Assembly (NCBI GenBank): GCA_011051925.1
Contig: DRKE01000333.1
Coordinates: forward strand, 1 to 8,930
DNA length: 8,930 nucleotides
Reading direction: 5' to 3'
From: Deltaproteobacteria bacterium
Lineage (GTDB): Bacteria; Myxococcota_A; UBA9160; UBA4427
The position numbers and the translations under genes were made by a program. Below the pieces are notes generated by a model. It saw only the letters and a program-made list of their open reading frames with translations, had not been told where the DNA came from and ran no database searches. Positions 1 to 6,204 of the stretch are shown in pieces; the stretch's first letter is position 1; every line of letters begins with the position of its first letter.

Positions 1-1
1 C

Positions 2-121
2 GTCGTGGACGCATCCGGTGATGCGCGGTTCGGGCTTCGCCTGCTTCCGGCTGCGGGGCGGTTTCTCTGCGCGCAGCCCGAAGAGGAAGGCGAACCCGAT
101 GGACAGGCGGCCCTCTGGTGA
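2..121 (+). CDS. C-terminal end of the gene upstream of jetD (partial, probable Wadjet component)
   Basis: An open frame enters from the left edge and ends at a TGA at 119-121, giving 39 residues with no internal stop. The stop overlaps the GTG start of the next gene in a GTGA arrangement (118-121), the usual sign of translational coupling within an operon, so the gene belongs with the JetD gene. The visible tail contains RFGLRLLPAAGRFLCAQP and then an acidic/polar end finishing in AALW. In Wadjet loci of this class the neighbours of jetD are DUF2397, DUF2398 and a TIGR02680-type SMC-like ATPase. The LLPAAGRF stretch looks to me more like the winged-helix end of a DUF2398 (TIGR02678) protein than the end of the ATPase, but 39 residues are too few to be sure. 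The reading frame is well supported; the family is a guess. Confidence 0.6.
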   Translation, partial: VVDASGDARFGLRLLPAAGRFLCAQPEEEGEPDGQAALW

Positions 122-1332
122 GCATCCCGGAGTCGCTGGGGTCGGGCGAGCTCGACGCACTCTGGGAGCGGGTGCGCGAACGGCTCGAAAGGTCGGGTGT
201 CGACAACCGAGGACGACTTCAGATTCCCGACCTCTCGCCGGTGGGGCGGCTCGCGCTTCAGTCTCTGATCGACCACCGTCCTCGCACCATGCTCGATCTC
301 GCAGTGCTCGAAGCCGCCTTGCGGCGGCTCGACGTGGGTGACGACCTGCCGACTGCGATCGCCGTCCTGGGTTTTCCCGTCTCGGACGAGCCGGCCGCAC
401 GCCGAGCGGATCAGGCCAGGCGACGTCGCGCACATGCGGCGGCGCGAGACGCCTGCGACGCCTGGCCAGAACCGTGGACACAAGAATGGATCGATGACGT
501 GATTCGCGCGGGCGTCCTGCGCGGATTCGAAGCCGAACAGGCGCGTGACCTCGTCAGGCAAGTCCGCCAGGTACTCGATCGGCTCGAGCAAAGTCCCGCC
601 GGGCGGACGAGTCGCGTCGATCTGGCTGCGCAGATCCTTGGATCCGCCCACGCGCTCGATGCGGGCACCCGCCTCGAGGCTGCGGTCACGCGCGCGTTGC
701 GCTTCGAACTCGGCGACGACGAGAGCCGAAGTCTCTGGGAGCGGGCGGGCGTGCATCTCGATCTGACCTCGGCTCCAGCACTCACCTGGGGTATTCCACT
801 CAAGAGTGAGTGCGGTCTCGCGACGCTGTTGACGGCGGCCACGACGAGTGGGATCCCTCTCCATCTGAGTCGCTTCGCGCTCGAGTGCCAGCCCGTGCAG
901 GTCGCGGCCGGAACGAAGTTGCTGGTGGTCGAGAATCCGCGGATCGTCGAGGCGGCCGCACAGGTCCGGTCGTCTACGCCCGTGATTTCCACGAACGGGC
1001 AGCCCTCGTCGGCCGTGGTCCTGCTTCTCGCGCAGCTCCATGAGTCGGGGGCCAGGCTCTACTACCACGGAGACTTCGACACCCCCGGACTCGCCATCTG
1101 TGCGCGGATGATGACCTTGGGACTCACGCCCTGGCGCATGAACGCCCGCGACTATCGCGAGGCGCTCGATGCCGCCGATGCCGAGGGAACGCGGCTTCCG
1201 CAGGACAGTCTCTCGCCCGGCCCGACGCCCTGGGATCCCGCCCTCCGCGAGCTCTTCGACCGAGAGCGCCGCATCGTGCACGAGGAGAGGCTCCTGCCGT
1301 CGCTCCTCGAGACTCCACTCGCGCGAGGGTGA
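118..1332 (+). CDS. jetD: JetD-like Wadjet subunit, TIGR02679 family (DUF3323 + DUF2399, Toprim nuclease)
   Basis: The 404-residue protein has the full length and layout of the TIGR02679 family. Residues about 10-200 match the DUF3323-type N-terminus: ALWERVRERLERSG, a GRLQIPDLSP stretch, then LAVLEAALRR. The C-terminal DUF2399 domain holds a Toprim fold. E272 in LLVVENPRIVEAA is the likely Toprim glutamate, and D319/D321 in YYHGDFDTPGL form the DxD pair that binds divalent metal. STNGQPSSAV (291-300) and VHEERLLPSLL (387-397) are further family signatures. In Wadjet systems JetD is the nuclease that cleaves plasmid DNA after the JetABC SMC complex extrudes it as a loop. All catalytic residues appear present, so the subunit should be active if its partners are intact. 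The GTG start is chosen for its 4-base overlap with the upstream stop. No partner gene follows, so this is the last gene of the operon. The family call is firm; the system type is inferred. Confidence 0.9.
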   Translation: MSIPESLGSGELDALWERVRERLERSGVDNRGRLQIPDLSPVGRLALQSLIDHRPRTMLDLAVLEAALRRLDVGDDLPTAIAVLGFPVSDEPAARRADQARRRRAHAAARDACDAWPEPWTQEWIDDVIRAGVLRGFEAEQARDLVRQVRQVLDRLEQSPAGRTSRVDLAAQILGSAHALDAGTRLEAAVTRALRFELGDDESRSLWERAGVHLDLTSAPALTWGIPLKSECGLATLLTAATTSGIPLHLSRFALECQPVQVAAGTKLLVVENPRIVEAAAQVRSSTPVISTNGQPSSAVVLLLAQLHESGARLYYHGDFDTPGLAICARMMTLGLTPWRMNARDYREALDAADAEGTRLPQDSLSPGPTPWDPALRELFDRERRIVHEERLLPSLLETPLARG

Positions 1333-1407
1333 AATTCGGGCGGAGGCCGTCCCCCTCGCGAACTTCGCCCGACAGGCATCTCTTCCCGATGGGTGTTCGT
1401 GTGGGAT

Positions 1408-1427
1408 CAGGGAGCTTCGGTTCCCTG
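1408..1427 (+). terminator. 8-bp stem with UUCG tetraloop downstream of jetD (possible terminator)
   Basis: CAGGGAGC, loop TTCG and GTTCCCTG form an 8-bp stem with one G-U wobble, closed by the very stable C(UUCG)G tetraloop. It lies 75 bases after the jetD stop codon and is the first strong hairpin there. No T-run follows, so it may instead stabilise the mRNA 3' end or be a member of the repeated hairpin family seen up to 1590. The structure is clear; its role is inferred. Confidence 0.45.
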
Positions 1428-1478
1428 TTCGCGTCGAGCTATTCCCTCATCCCCCGAGAACATTCGCTGTTCCGCGCC

Positions 1479-1590
1479 TTGGGGAACTCATTCCCAACCG
1501 GGCGAAATCACGCAGAAATTTCCGAGGTCATAGCGTTCGAGGGTCCCGAATCGACGAGAGTTCCCGGTATTTTCCCTGCTTTTCAGGGAA
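1479..1590. repeat. two further GGGAA/TTCCC hairpins of the same kind
   Basis: TTGGGGA/TTCCCAA (1479-1497, loop ACTCA, one G-U pair) and TTCCCTG/CAGGGAA (1572-1590, perfect 7-bp stem, loop CTTTT) use the same core as the hairpin at 1408-1427. Together they form a dispersed inverted-repeat family within under 200 bases. They could be small palindromic repeat elements or the remains of a structured RNA. No function can be assigned from the sequence. Confidence 0.5.
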
Positions 1591-2056
1591 TCGCTGAATG
1601 AGACCAGTACGCCTCCGACTCCCCCCGCCGCCATTCGGGCAGAGGCTGCCGAGACTTCCCCCGAGCATGTGGACCCGGACCGGGAAAATCGCGTGGATTC
1701 GCGGGGTCCTGGGGAGAGGGCGTTCTGAATCCGAACCGGACATGACGGCTTCGGCGGTCGAATATGTGCCTCCGCGCAGGTCTGTCTCTGTCGGTGAATC
1801 GCACGGTTCGGATTGCGGGCCGAGAATACTGCGACGGAACTTTCAGATAGGCGCCTCGGAGGGGCCGACCGGCGAAACGGATCGTCGTAGCCTCACGCTG
1901 ATCAAGTCGGACAATCGTGGCGCCCATGGCATGAACCGCCGGCGAGTCGAGCAGCCCGGGGGAGTCTCATCCCCAGGCCCTCCTGGAACCGCACCTGAAC
2001 CCCACGGCTCATATGGCTCACATCATCGAGTCGAATTCGATTCCTTGTCAGGGGGC

Positions 2057-2602
2057 TCATTTTTCTTGTTCGATCTGCAATGCCTCTGCGCAGATGTCCC
2101 GGTCGATGTCGGTGAGCGCGATCTTGCAACGCTCAGGATCGTTCTTGCTTGGGAACTCTGCGTCGGAGACGTCCGAATGTGGGACGACTCGCATCAGATA
2201 GAACTCGTTCTCGCGGTCGAAGTCGATCAAGTAGGTGTACCCCGCGCGAACGCTCAGCTGCGCCTCGCGCGGATGGTTGTCGTTCAGGGCATCGATCGCC
2301 ATCACAAGCAGTCCCCCGCCCTCCCAATCCGCCATGAGTCCGATCGTGTATTCCCCGGGTAGCAGGTCGACGGTGTAGGTTCTGGCCGACCAACTCTCGT
2401 AGTGATCTGATCCGTTGATGCTCGTAATACTGACGCCAAACGAGTTGAACGTGCCGGGAACGATATCGAGAACGCCGAGGATGTTCGCGATCTCGTCGTC
2501 TTTCCGCTCGGGACCCGGGTAGCCCTGGGTATTCGCGCATGCTGCAAGACTGGCGACGACGAGGACGAGAATGCCGGTGAGTTCTGTTCGTCTATCGCTC
2601 AT
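2057..2602 (-). CDS. putative lipoprotein of unknown function
   Basis: The 181-residue protein starts with a classic lipoprotein signal: charged MSDRRTE, a hydrophobic stretch (about 8-21) and the lipobox LAAC with C22 as the lipidated residue. A23 and N24 follow, with no Asp at position +2, so outer-membrane sorting is plausible. The mature part begins TQGYPGPERKDDEIANI. I recognise this GYxGPxRxxxEIA opening from small uncharacterised proteobacterial lipoproteins that continue with a beta-rich domain and a phrase like LLPGEYTIGL (here about 80-89). AGYTYLIDFDRENEFYLMRV (near 124-143) fits that fold. No catalytic motif is visible. GGAGG lies 4 bases upstream of the ATG. The gene has its own promoter-like sequence and sits downstream of the co-oriented MOSC gene with a 267-base gap, so it is probably monocistronic. 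The lipoprotein call is firm; function is unknown. Confidence 0.87.
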   Translation of the reverse strand: MSDRRTELTGILVLVVASLAACANTQGYPGPERKDDEIANILGVLDIVPGTFNSFGVSITSINGSDHYESWSARTYTVDLLPGEYTIGLMADWEGGGLLVMAIDALNDNHPREAQLSVRAGYTYLIDFDRENEFYLMRVVPHSDVSDAEFPSKNDPERCKIALTDIDRDICAEALQIEQEK

Positions 2603-2642
2603 GCATCCTCCGGGTCCGCCCTTCGGCAGATCTGTCGTTCAG

Positions 2643-2678
2643 CAGAAATACTGTATGGAAGAGTGCCGAAGATATCAA
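2643..2678 (-). promoter_or_regulatory. sigma70-like promoter of the lipoprotein gene
   Basis: Read on the minus strand, TTGATA (2678-2673; five of six bases of the -35 consensus) and TACAGT (2655-2650; four of six of the -10 consensus) are separated by exactly 17 bases. Transcription would start near 2643, leaving a leader of about 40 bases before the ATG at 2602. The surrounding bases are more A/T-rich than the rest of the window. This is the best promoter match I found by eye. Confidence 0.6.
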
Positions 2679-2825
2679 AGGCCGTCGCCCTGACCTGAGC
2701 TCTGTCTGAAAGGCCCGAAAAGCCAGAAGCCAACGTTTCAATTGGACCGGTTCCTCAAGGCAGGTCAGAGCCTACGTCGGAGGATCTCGTGGTGCGGCGT
2801 TTCGGGCTTGCGTTCCCCGATCGTG

Positions 2826-2852
2826 TGCACCGAGGGTCTGTCCGAAGGTGCA
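2826..2852 (-). terminator. inverted repeat after the MOSC gene (possible terminator)
   Basis: TGCACC (2826-2831) and GGTGCA (2847-2852) form a perfect 6-bp stem starting 18 bases past the MOSC stop codon. A weaker inner GG/CC pairing is possible. There is no T-run on the minus strand after it, so intrinsic termination is doubtful. It is reported because it is the only clear hairpin between the MOSC stop and the lipoprotein promoter. Confidence 0.3.
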
Positions 2853-2869
2853 TCGTACTTTGCCCGTTC

Positions 2870-3412
2870 CTACACCGGAGCGAGCGGTTGGTGGGGCGCC
2901 TCGGGCATTTCGATTTCGATGGCGTCGCCGGTGAAGACTTCGCCGCTTCGAAGGACGATGGCCATGATTCCGGCGAGTCGAACGATGTTTCCCGATGGGT
3001 CGCGATAGGCCAGGCGTGCCAGCAGGGCCGGATCGATCTGTTGGACCTGCCTGCACGGGTTGCGGAGGCCCGTCACTTCGATGACGGCCTGGTGACCGAG
3101 CGCGAGTCGCGTTCCCGTCGGCAGGTCGAGCAGGTCGACCCCCACGGTCAGGATGTTTTCGCCCATCGACCCGGGGCCAACCGCGAAACCCTCGGACTCG
3201 AGTTCCCGGAGCAGCTCCGAATGGAGCAGGTGGACCTGGCGCAGGTTGGGCTGGTGCGGGTCGACGGCGGTCCGAGAGCGATGCTGAACGGTCGCTCCGC
3301 AATGGGCGTCGCCTTCGACGCCGAGGCCCGCGAGCAGGCGCAGCGAGGGCGCGGCGCCCTTCGAGAGCTGATGCACGGGACTTCGATGGAGACTGAGGAT
3401 CGTTGGCGACAT
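2870..3412 (-). CDS. MOSC domain-containing protein
   Basis: The 180-residue protein is a stand-alone MOSC domain, named for the molybdenum-cofactor sulfurase C-terminus; the family includes YiiM-like proteins. Such proteins are thought to use a conserved cysteine to handle sulfur or metal in molybdenum-cofactor chemistry or detoxification; the exact substrate here is unknown. Visible signatures are PVHQLSKG (12-19), GLGVEGDAHCG (29-39), QVHLLHSELL (59-68), GSMGENI (81-87), GTRLALG (100-106) and GLRNPC with the key C120. AGIMAIVLRSGEVFTGD follows near the C-terminus and is typical of the fold. The length matches single-domain MOSC proteins. The ATG at 3412 begins exactly where the domain begins; longer in-frame extensions run antisense over the VOC gene and are unlikely. 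The ribosome binding site is weak. The gene is divergent from the VOC gene. Confidence 0.88.
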   Translation of the reverse strand: MSPTILSLHRSPVHQLSKGAAPSLRLLAGLGVEGDAHCGATVQHRSRTAVDPHQPNLRQVHLLHSELLRELESEGFAVGPGSMGENILTVGVDLLDLPTGTRLALGHQAVIEVTGLRNPCRQVQQIDPALLARLAYRDPSGNIVRLAGIMAIVLRSGEVFTGDAIEIEMPEAPHQPLAPV

Positions 3413-3456
3413 CGGGGTCCGTTTTCGTCGGTCCTTGGATCGCGATTCATTCGAAG

Positions 3457-3476
3457 CGTGTAGGAACCGTGTAGGA
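3457..3476. repeat. 9-bp direct repeat on an 11-bp period in the divergent MOSC/VOC promoter region
   Basis: CGTGTAGGA occurs at 3457-3465 and again at 3468-3476, so the copies are offset by 11 bases, about one helical turn. They lie in the 135-base gap between the divergent MOSC (start 3412) and VOC (start 3548) genes. Two same-facing copies on one face of the helix is how many activators and repressors bind. An inverted copy (TTCCTACACG) lies at 3565-3574 in the first codons of the VOC gene, and TTCCTACAC lies at 2867-2875 across the MOSC stop. The operator role is inferred. Confidence 0.4.
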
Positions 3477-3547
3477 TAGATCGATTGCTCTCGGTCGTCC
3501 CTGGGTCTGACGGACCGTCGAGTCGAGATTGCGGAGGAAGCCACGAC

Positions 3548-3943
3548 ATGATCGATCATCTCAGTTCCTACACGACGGATTTTCCCGCGGCGAAGGCCTT
3601 CTACGATGCCGGGCTCGGATCGCTCGGCTACGCGATCCAGGCCGAGATGATCGCGAGTTGGGATCCGGAATTTCCGGACCGTCGGATGTGTGCCTGGGGT
3701 CCGAGTGGCCGGGCCGTCTTCTGGCTGATCGAGGTCAAGGAAGCGGTCGGGCCGCGACATGTCGCTTTCAGCGCGCCCGATCGCGCCGCCGTGGATGCCT
3801 TCTACGAAGCGCTGATCGAGGCAGGCGGTCGGGACCATGGCGCTCCCGGCATCCGCGCGACCTATCACCCCGACTACTATGGTGCCTTCGTCCTGGATCC
3901 CGACGACAACAACGTCGAGGCTTGCTGTCACGCGCCGGAGTAG
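3548..3943 (+). CDS. VOC superfamily protein (glyoxalase/bleomycin-resistance/dioxygenase fold)
   Basis: The 131-residue protein is one complete VOC module of two beta-alpha-beta-beta-beta units. The first strand has H4 in MIDHLSSYTTDF, followed by the helix AAKAFYDAGLGSLGY. The second unit opens with H71 in PRHVAFSAPDR and helix AAVDAFYEALIEAGG, and ends with LDPDDNNVEACCH, placing E124 as the last metal ligand. H4, H71 and E124 are the usual VOC metal site, so a metal-dependent enzyme is likely, perhaps a lyase, dioxygenase or resistance-type protein. The substrate cannot be told. The ATG at 3548 is preceded by GGAGG at 3533-3537, and the domain starts there. It is transcribed away from the MOSC gene and may share its regulator. 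The terminal CCH is a minor oddity. Confidence 0.9.
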   Translation: MIDHLSSYTTDFPAAKAFYDAGLGSLGYAIQAEMIASWDPEFPDRRMCAWGPSGRAVFWLIEVKEAVGPRHVAFSAPDRAAVDAFYEALIEAGGRDHGAPGIRATYHPDYYGAFVLDPDDNNVEACCHAPE

Positions 3944-3950
3944 ACGGCTG

Positions 3951-3977
3951 CGATCGCCTTCCTTCGCGCGGCGATCG
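3951..3977 (+). terminator. stem-loop 8 bases after the VOC stop (possible terminator)
   Basis: CGATCGCC (3951-3958) pairs perfectly with GGCGATCG (3970-3977) around an 11-base loop, starting just after the VOC stop codon at 3941-3943. CCTTCC at 3957-3962 can instead pair with GGAAGG at 3981-3986, so two structures compete. No T-run follows. Position supports a 3'-end role; the mechanism is uncertain. Confidence 0.4.
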
Positions 3978-4210
3978 GCCGGAAGGGGGATCGACCTTGC
4001 CAGCATCGCGGAGGCCGACGCCCCGTTCCTTGCCGGCAGGGAAGGGGGCGCGAAACCCGCGAAACCCGTCTCCGATCCCGCGCCACGGGGCCAGCGAGTC
4101 GCGTGCGGGACAGCGCCATCCGTCGGGTATCATCCTCCATGATGCCGGCGCCTCGAGGGCGACGGCGGCGCCGTCGAGCGGGTCTGGCAATGAGGGGCCC
4201 TTCGATGAAT

Positions 4211-4280
4211 GCGTGCGAGACAAAGCGTGCGAGACAAAGCGCGCGAGACAAGCCGCGCGGGACAGGGCGCGCAGAAGAAG
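4211..4280. repeat. 14-bp tandem repeat upstream of the monooxygenase gene
   Basis: The unit GCGTGCGAGACAAA occurs twice exactly (4211-4224, 4225-4238). It is followed by diverging copies GCGCGCGAGACAAG (4239-4252), CCGCGCGGGACAGG (4253-4266) and GCGCGCAGAAGAAG (4267-4280); further decay is visible after that. The array ends 55 bases before the monooxygenase ATG. The gradient from identical to degenerate copies suggests growth by slippage at the left end. It could hold repeated regulator sites or affect leader structure, or simply be a minisatellite. Confidence 0.75.
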
Positions 4281-4335
4281 CGGGCGGGAATGAGGCGCAG
4301 GAGCGTAGCGCGCAGGCCGCGCGAAGGAGAAGAGA

Positions 4336-5997
4336 ATGGCGAACGAGAATCAGGCTCCGCGAAAGAGCGGACCCGCCGAACACTACGATGTGGTCGTTAT
4401 CGGAGCGGGCGTCAGCGGCATGTACGCCCTGCACCACCTGCGCGAGATGGGCCTTTCGGTGCGCGTGTACGATGGGGCGAGCGATGTCGGCGGCACCTGG
4501 TGGTACAACCGCTACCCGGGCGCGCGGGTCGACGGGCCGGGGAGTCCTTTCTACTGCTACACCTTTTCGGATGAGCTCATGAAGGAATGGGACTGGACCG
4601 AGACCCAGTCCGACCAGTCCACGGTCCTGGCCTATCTCGAATTCGTCGCCGATCGGTTCGACCTTCGTCGCGACATCCGGTTCGAGACCTGGGTACAGGA
4701 CGCCCGGTACGACGAAGCGACGCAGCGCTGGACCGTGGAGACCAGCACGGGCGACCGCGCCTCGGCGCAGTTCCTGATCTGCGCGGTGGGGGCGCTCTCG
4801 ACGGCGAACCTGCCCGACATTCCGGGAATCAACGAGTTCGCGGGAGAGTGCTACCACACGGCTCGCTGGCCTCATGAGCCCGTTTCCTTCGAGGGCAAGC
4901 GCGTGGCCGTGCTCGGTACGGGCTCCTCGGGGATCCAGGCCATTCCCGAGATTGCCAAAGAGGCGGCGCACGTGACGGTCCTCCAGCGCACGCCGCAATA
5001 CGCCTTTCCGGCCGGCAACCGGCCCCTCACGCCAGAAGAGATGCGCGAGGCGAGACAGAACTTCGAGGCCCTCCGCGAGAAGATGCTCGCGCATCCCAGC
5101 GGCTTCCCCGTCGACACCCAGATGCATTCGGCTCTCGAAGCCACCCCGGAGGAGCGCGAGGCGCTCTATCAAAAGTTGTGGCAGCGGGGCGGATTCGGCT
5201 TCTTCCTGGAGAGCTACTACGACATCGCGATCAACGAGGAAGCCAACCGGTCGCTGGCCGACTTCGTGCGAGGCAAGATCCGCGAGATCGTGCACGACCC
5301 CGAGACCGCCGAGAAGTTGATGCCCGACCACTTCGTGATGACCAAGCGCCCGATCCTCGAAAACGGCTACTTCGAGGCCTACAACCGCGACAATGTCACC
5401 TTGATCGACCTGCGCGAGGACCCGATCGAGCGGTTCACCCCCTCCAGCGTGCGGACCCGAACGGGCGACCACCCCATCGACATGCTCGTGCTGGCGACCG
5501 GCTTCGATGCCATCAGCGGCTCGATGCTGAGGCTCGATCCCAGGGGACGCGGCGGCGTGAGCCTGAAGGAGAGGTGGCAAGATCGATTCCACAACTATCT
5601 CGGCCTCACCATCGCTGGCTTTCCCAACCTGTTCATGATCCATGGTCCGGGTTCGCCGGGCGTGTTCTACAACATGCCGCTCGGTGCCGAGCGGCAGATG
5701 GACTGGGTCGGCCACTTCATGCGCCATCTGCGTGAACGGGGCCTGGGCGCCGGGGAGCCCACGGAGGCCAGCGAGGAGGCCTGGGCCGCCGAAGTCAGCG
5801 CCCTCGCCAACGCCACCCTCTTTCCCCGCACCGATTCCTGGTGGACGGGCGCGAACATTCCGGGAAAGCCCCGCTACTTCTCCGCCTACCTGGGCGGCTC
5901 GATCTACTACCAGCGCCTCGCCGAGGTCGCGGCCAAGGACTATGAAGGCTTCGTGTTCGAGCCGGCCCACGGCGGGGAAGATGCCAAGGCGCCGTAA
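4336..5997 (+). CDS. type I Baeyer-Villiger monooxygenase (FAD/NADPH flavoprotein)
   Basis: The 553-residue protein resembles phenylacetone and cyclohexanone monooxygenases in length and order of motifs. These cytoplasmic enzymes use NADPH, FAD and O2 to turn ketones into esters or lactones. The FAD motif is G23-A-G25-V-S-G28. The second fingerprint is G52-G-T-W55 through Y60-P-G62 to D66. The family signature FxGxxxHxxxWP is exact (F168 to P179), and the NADPH motif is G194-T-G196-S-S-G199. R338 in TKRPILENGYFE aligns with the catalytic arginine of phenylacetone monooxygenase (R337), and LATGFDAISG (386-395) follows. The start is well fixed: AGGAG lies 6 bases upstream and an in-frame TAG sits at 4306-4308. 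After D66 the sequence reads GPGSPFY rather than the more common ES-containing form, which suggests another subclade. The substrate is unknown; no neighbour points to a pathway. Confidence 0.94.
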   Translation: MANENQAPRKSGPAEHYDVVVIGAGVSGMYALHHLREMGLSVRVYDGASDVGGTWWYNRYPGARVDGPGSPFYCYTFSDELMKEWDWTETQSDQSTVLAYLEFVADRFDLRRDIRFETWVQDARYDEATQRWTVETSTGDRASAQFLICAVGALSTANLPDIPGINEFAGECYHTARWPHEPVSFEGKRVAVLGTGSSGIQAIPEIAKEAAHVTVLQRTPQYAFPAGNRPLTPEEMREARQNFEALREKMLAHPSGFPVDTQMHSALEATPEEREALYQKLWQRGGFGFFLESYYDIAINEEANRSLADFVRGKIREIVHDPETAEKLMPDHFVMTKRPILENGYFEAYNRDNVTLIDLREDPIERFTPSSVRTRTGDHPIDMLVLATGFDAISGSMLRLDPRGRGGVSLKERWQDRFHNYLGLTIAGFPNLFMIHGPGSPGVFYNMPLGAERQMDWVGHFMRHLRERGLGAGEPTEASEEAWAAEVSALANATLFPRTDSWWTGANIPGKPRYFSAYLGGSIYYQRLAEVAAKDYEGFVFEPAHGGEDAKAP

Positions 5998-6204
5998 GCG
6001 TCTCCCGTATCAGGCGAGTGGGAGTCAGAGATCCGACTGCCTCGGTCGAGGACGACCGGGAGCGGGTCCGGGAGTTCGCGGATTTCCGGGCGGTAGAGCA
6101 AACGATGCGGCCTCTTGTTGCCGCGCGGGACGGCAGTGGCTTCCAGCTCCCCGAGGTCATGTGTCGCTGGTTCGTCAGGAGAAGTTCGCCGACCGGCGAT
6201 CGCC
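5998..6204. other. convergent intergenic region, with coding-like bias in one frame
   Basis: These 207 bases lie between the stops of the monooxygenase and the PEP-CTERM gene. Hairpins that could end transcription are CTCCC/GGGAG at 6002-6024 (13-base loop) and CGGTCG/CGACCG at 6043-6058 (AGGA loop, extendable to 6041-6060). A perfect palindrome GGCGATCGCC sits at 6195-6204, directly after the PEP-CTERM stop. A plus-strand frame from GTG 6018 has G/C-rich third positions and a balanced composition for about 60 codons. It has no ribosome binding site and runs antisense into the next gene. I do not call it a gene. Confidence 0.4.

Larger units (their letters stand above)
1333..2056. other. gene-free region downstream of jetD
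   Basis: I see no convincing gene on either strand in these 724 bases. The open frames present are Arg/Pro/Ser-rich, lack ribosome binding sites and match no family I know. The left half (about 1383-1690) is packed with TTCCC and GGGAA words, several paired into hairpins that are listed separately. The right half has two small adjacent hairpins: GGGGA/TCCCC at 1959-1974 and CCAGG/CCTGG at 1973-1986, which share bases and could act as alternatives. The region separates the plus-strand jet operon from the minus-strand lipoprotein gene, so it should hold the terminators of both. No T-run follows any hairpin, so intrinsic termination is not obvious. Confidence 0.6.
3944..4335. other. non-coding region between the VOC and monooxygenase genes
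   Basis: No believable gene lies in these 392 bases; both strands show only Arg-rich open frames. The left part has inverted repeats (3951-3977 and 4026-4043) and a 9-bp tandem duplication of GCGAAACCC at 4050-4067. A short ATCAT/ATGAT inverted repeat at 4129-4143 surrounds a TATCAT word that could be a weak -10 element, but I see no matching -35. The right part is a 14-bp tandem repeat listed separately. The monooxygenase promoter should lie here. Confidence 0.55.

Noticed and set aside
1604..1634. Stretch resembling a tRNA 3' end (CCTCCGACTCC followed by CCGCCGCCA)
   Set aside because: The T-loop consensus is broken and no acceptor or anticodon stem can be folded nearby, so neither a tRNA nor a tRNA attachment site is supported.
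1598..2362. Plus-strand open frame across the gap and the lipoprotein gene
   Set aside because: It overlaps the lipoprotein antisense, is Pro/Arg-rich and has no recognisable feature.
3413..4006. N-terminal extension of the MOSC frame on the minus strand
   Set aside because: It would run antisense across the VOC gene, and the MOSC domain begins directly at the ATG at 3412.
3928..5970. Long minus-strand open frame antisense to the monooxygenase
   Set aside because: The plus-strand protein carries all family motifs. The antisense frame is a by-product of G+C-rich codons, with no ribosome binding site or recognisable domain.
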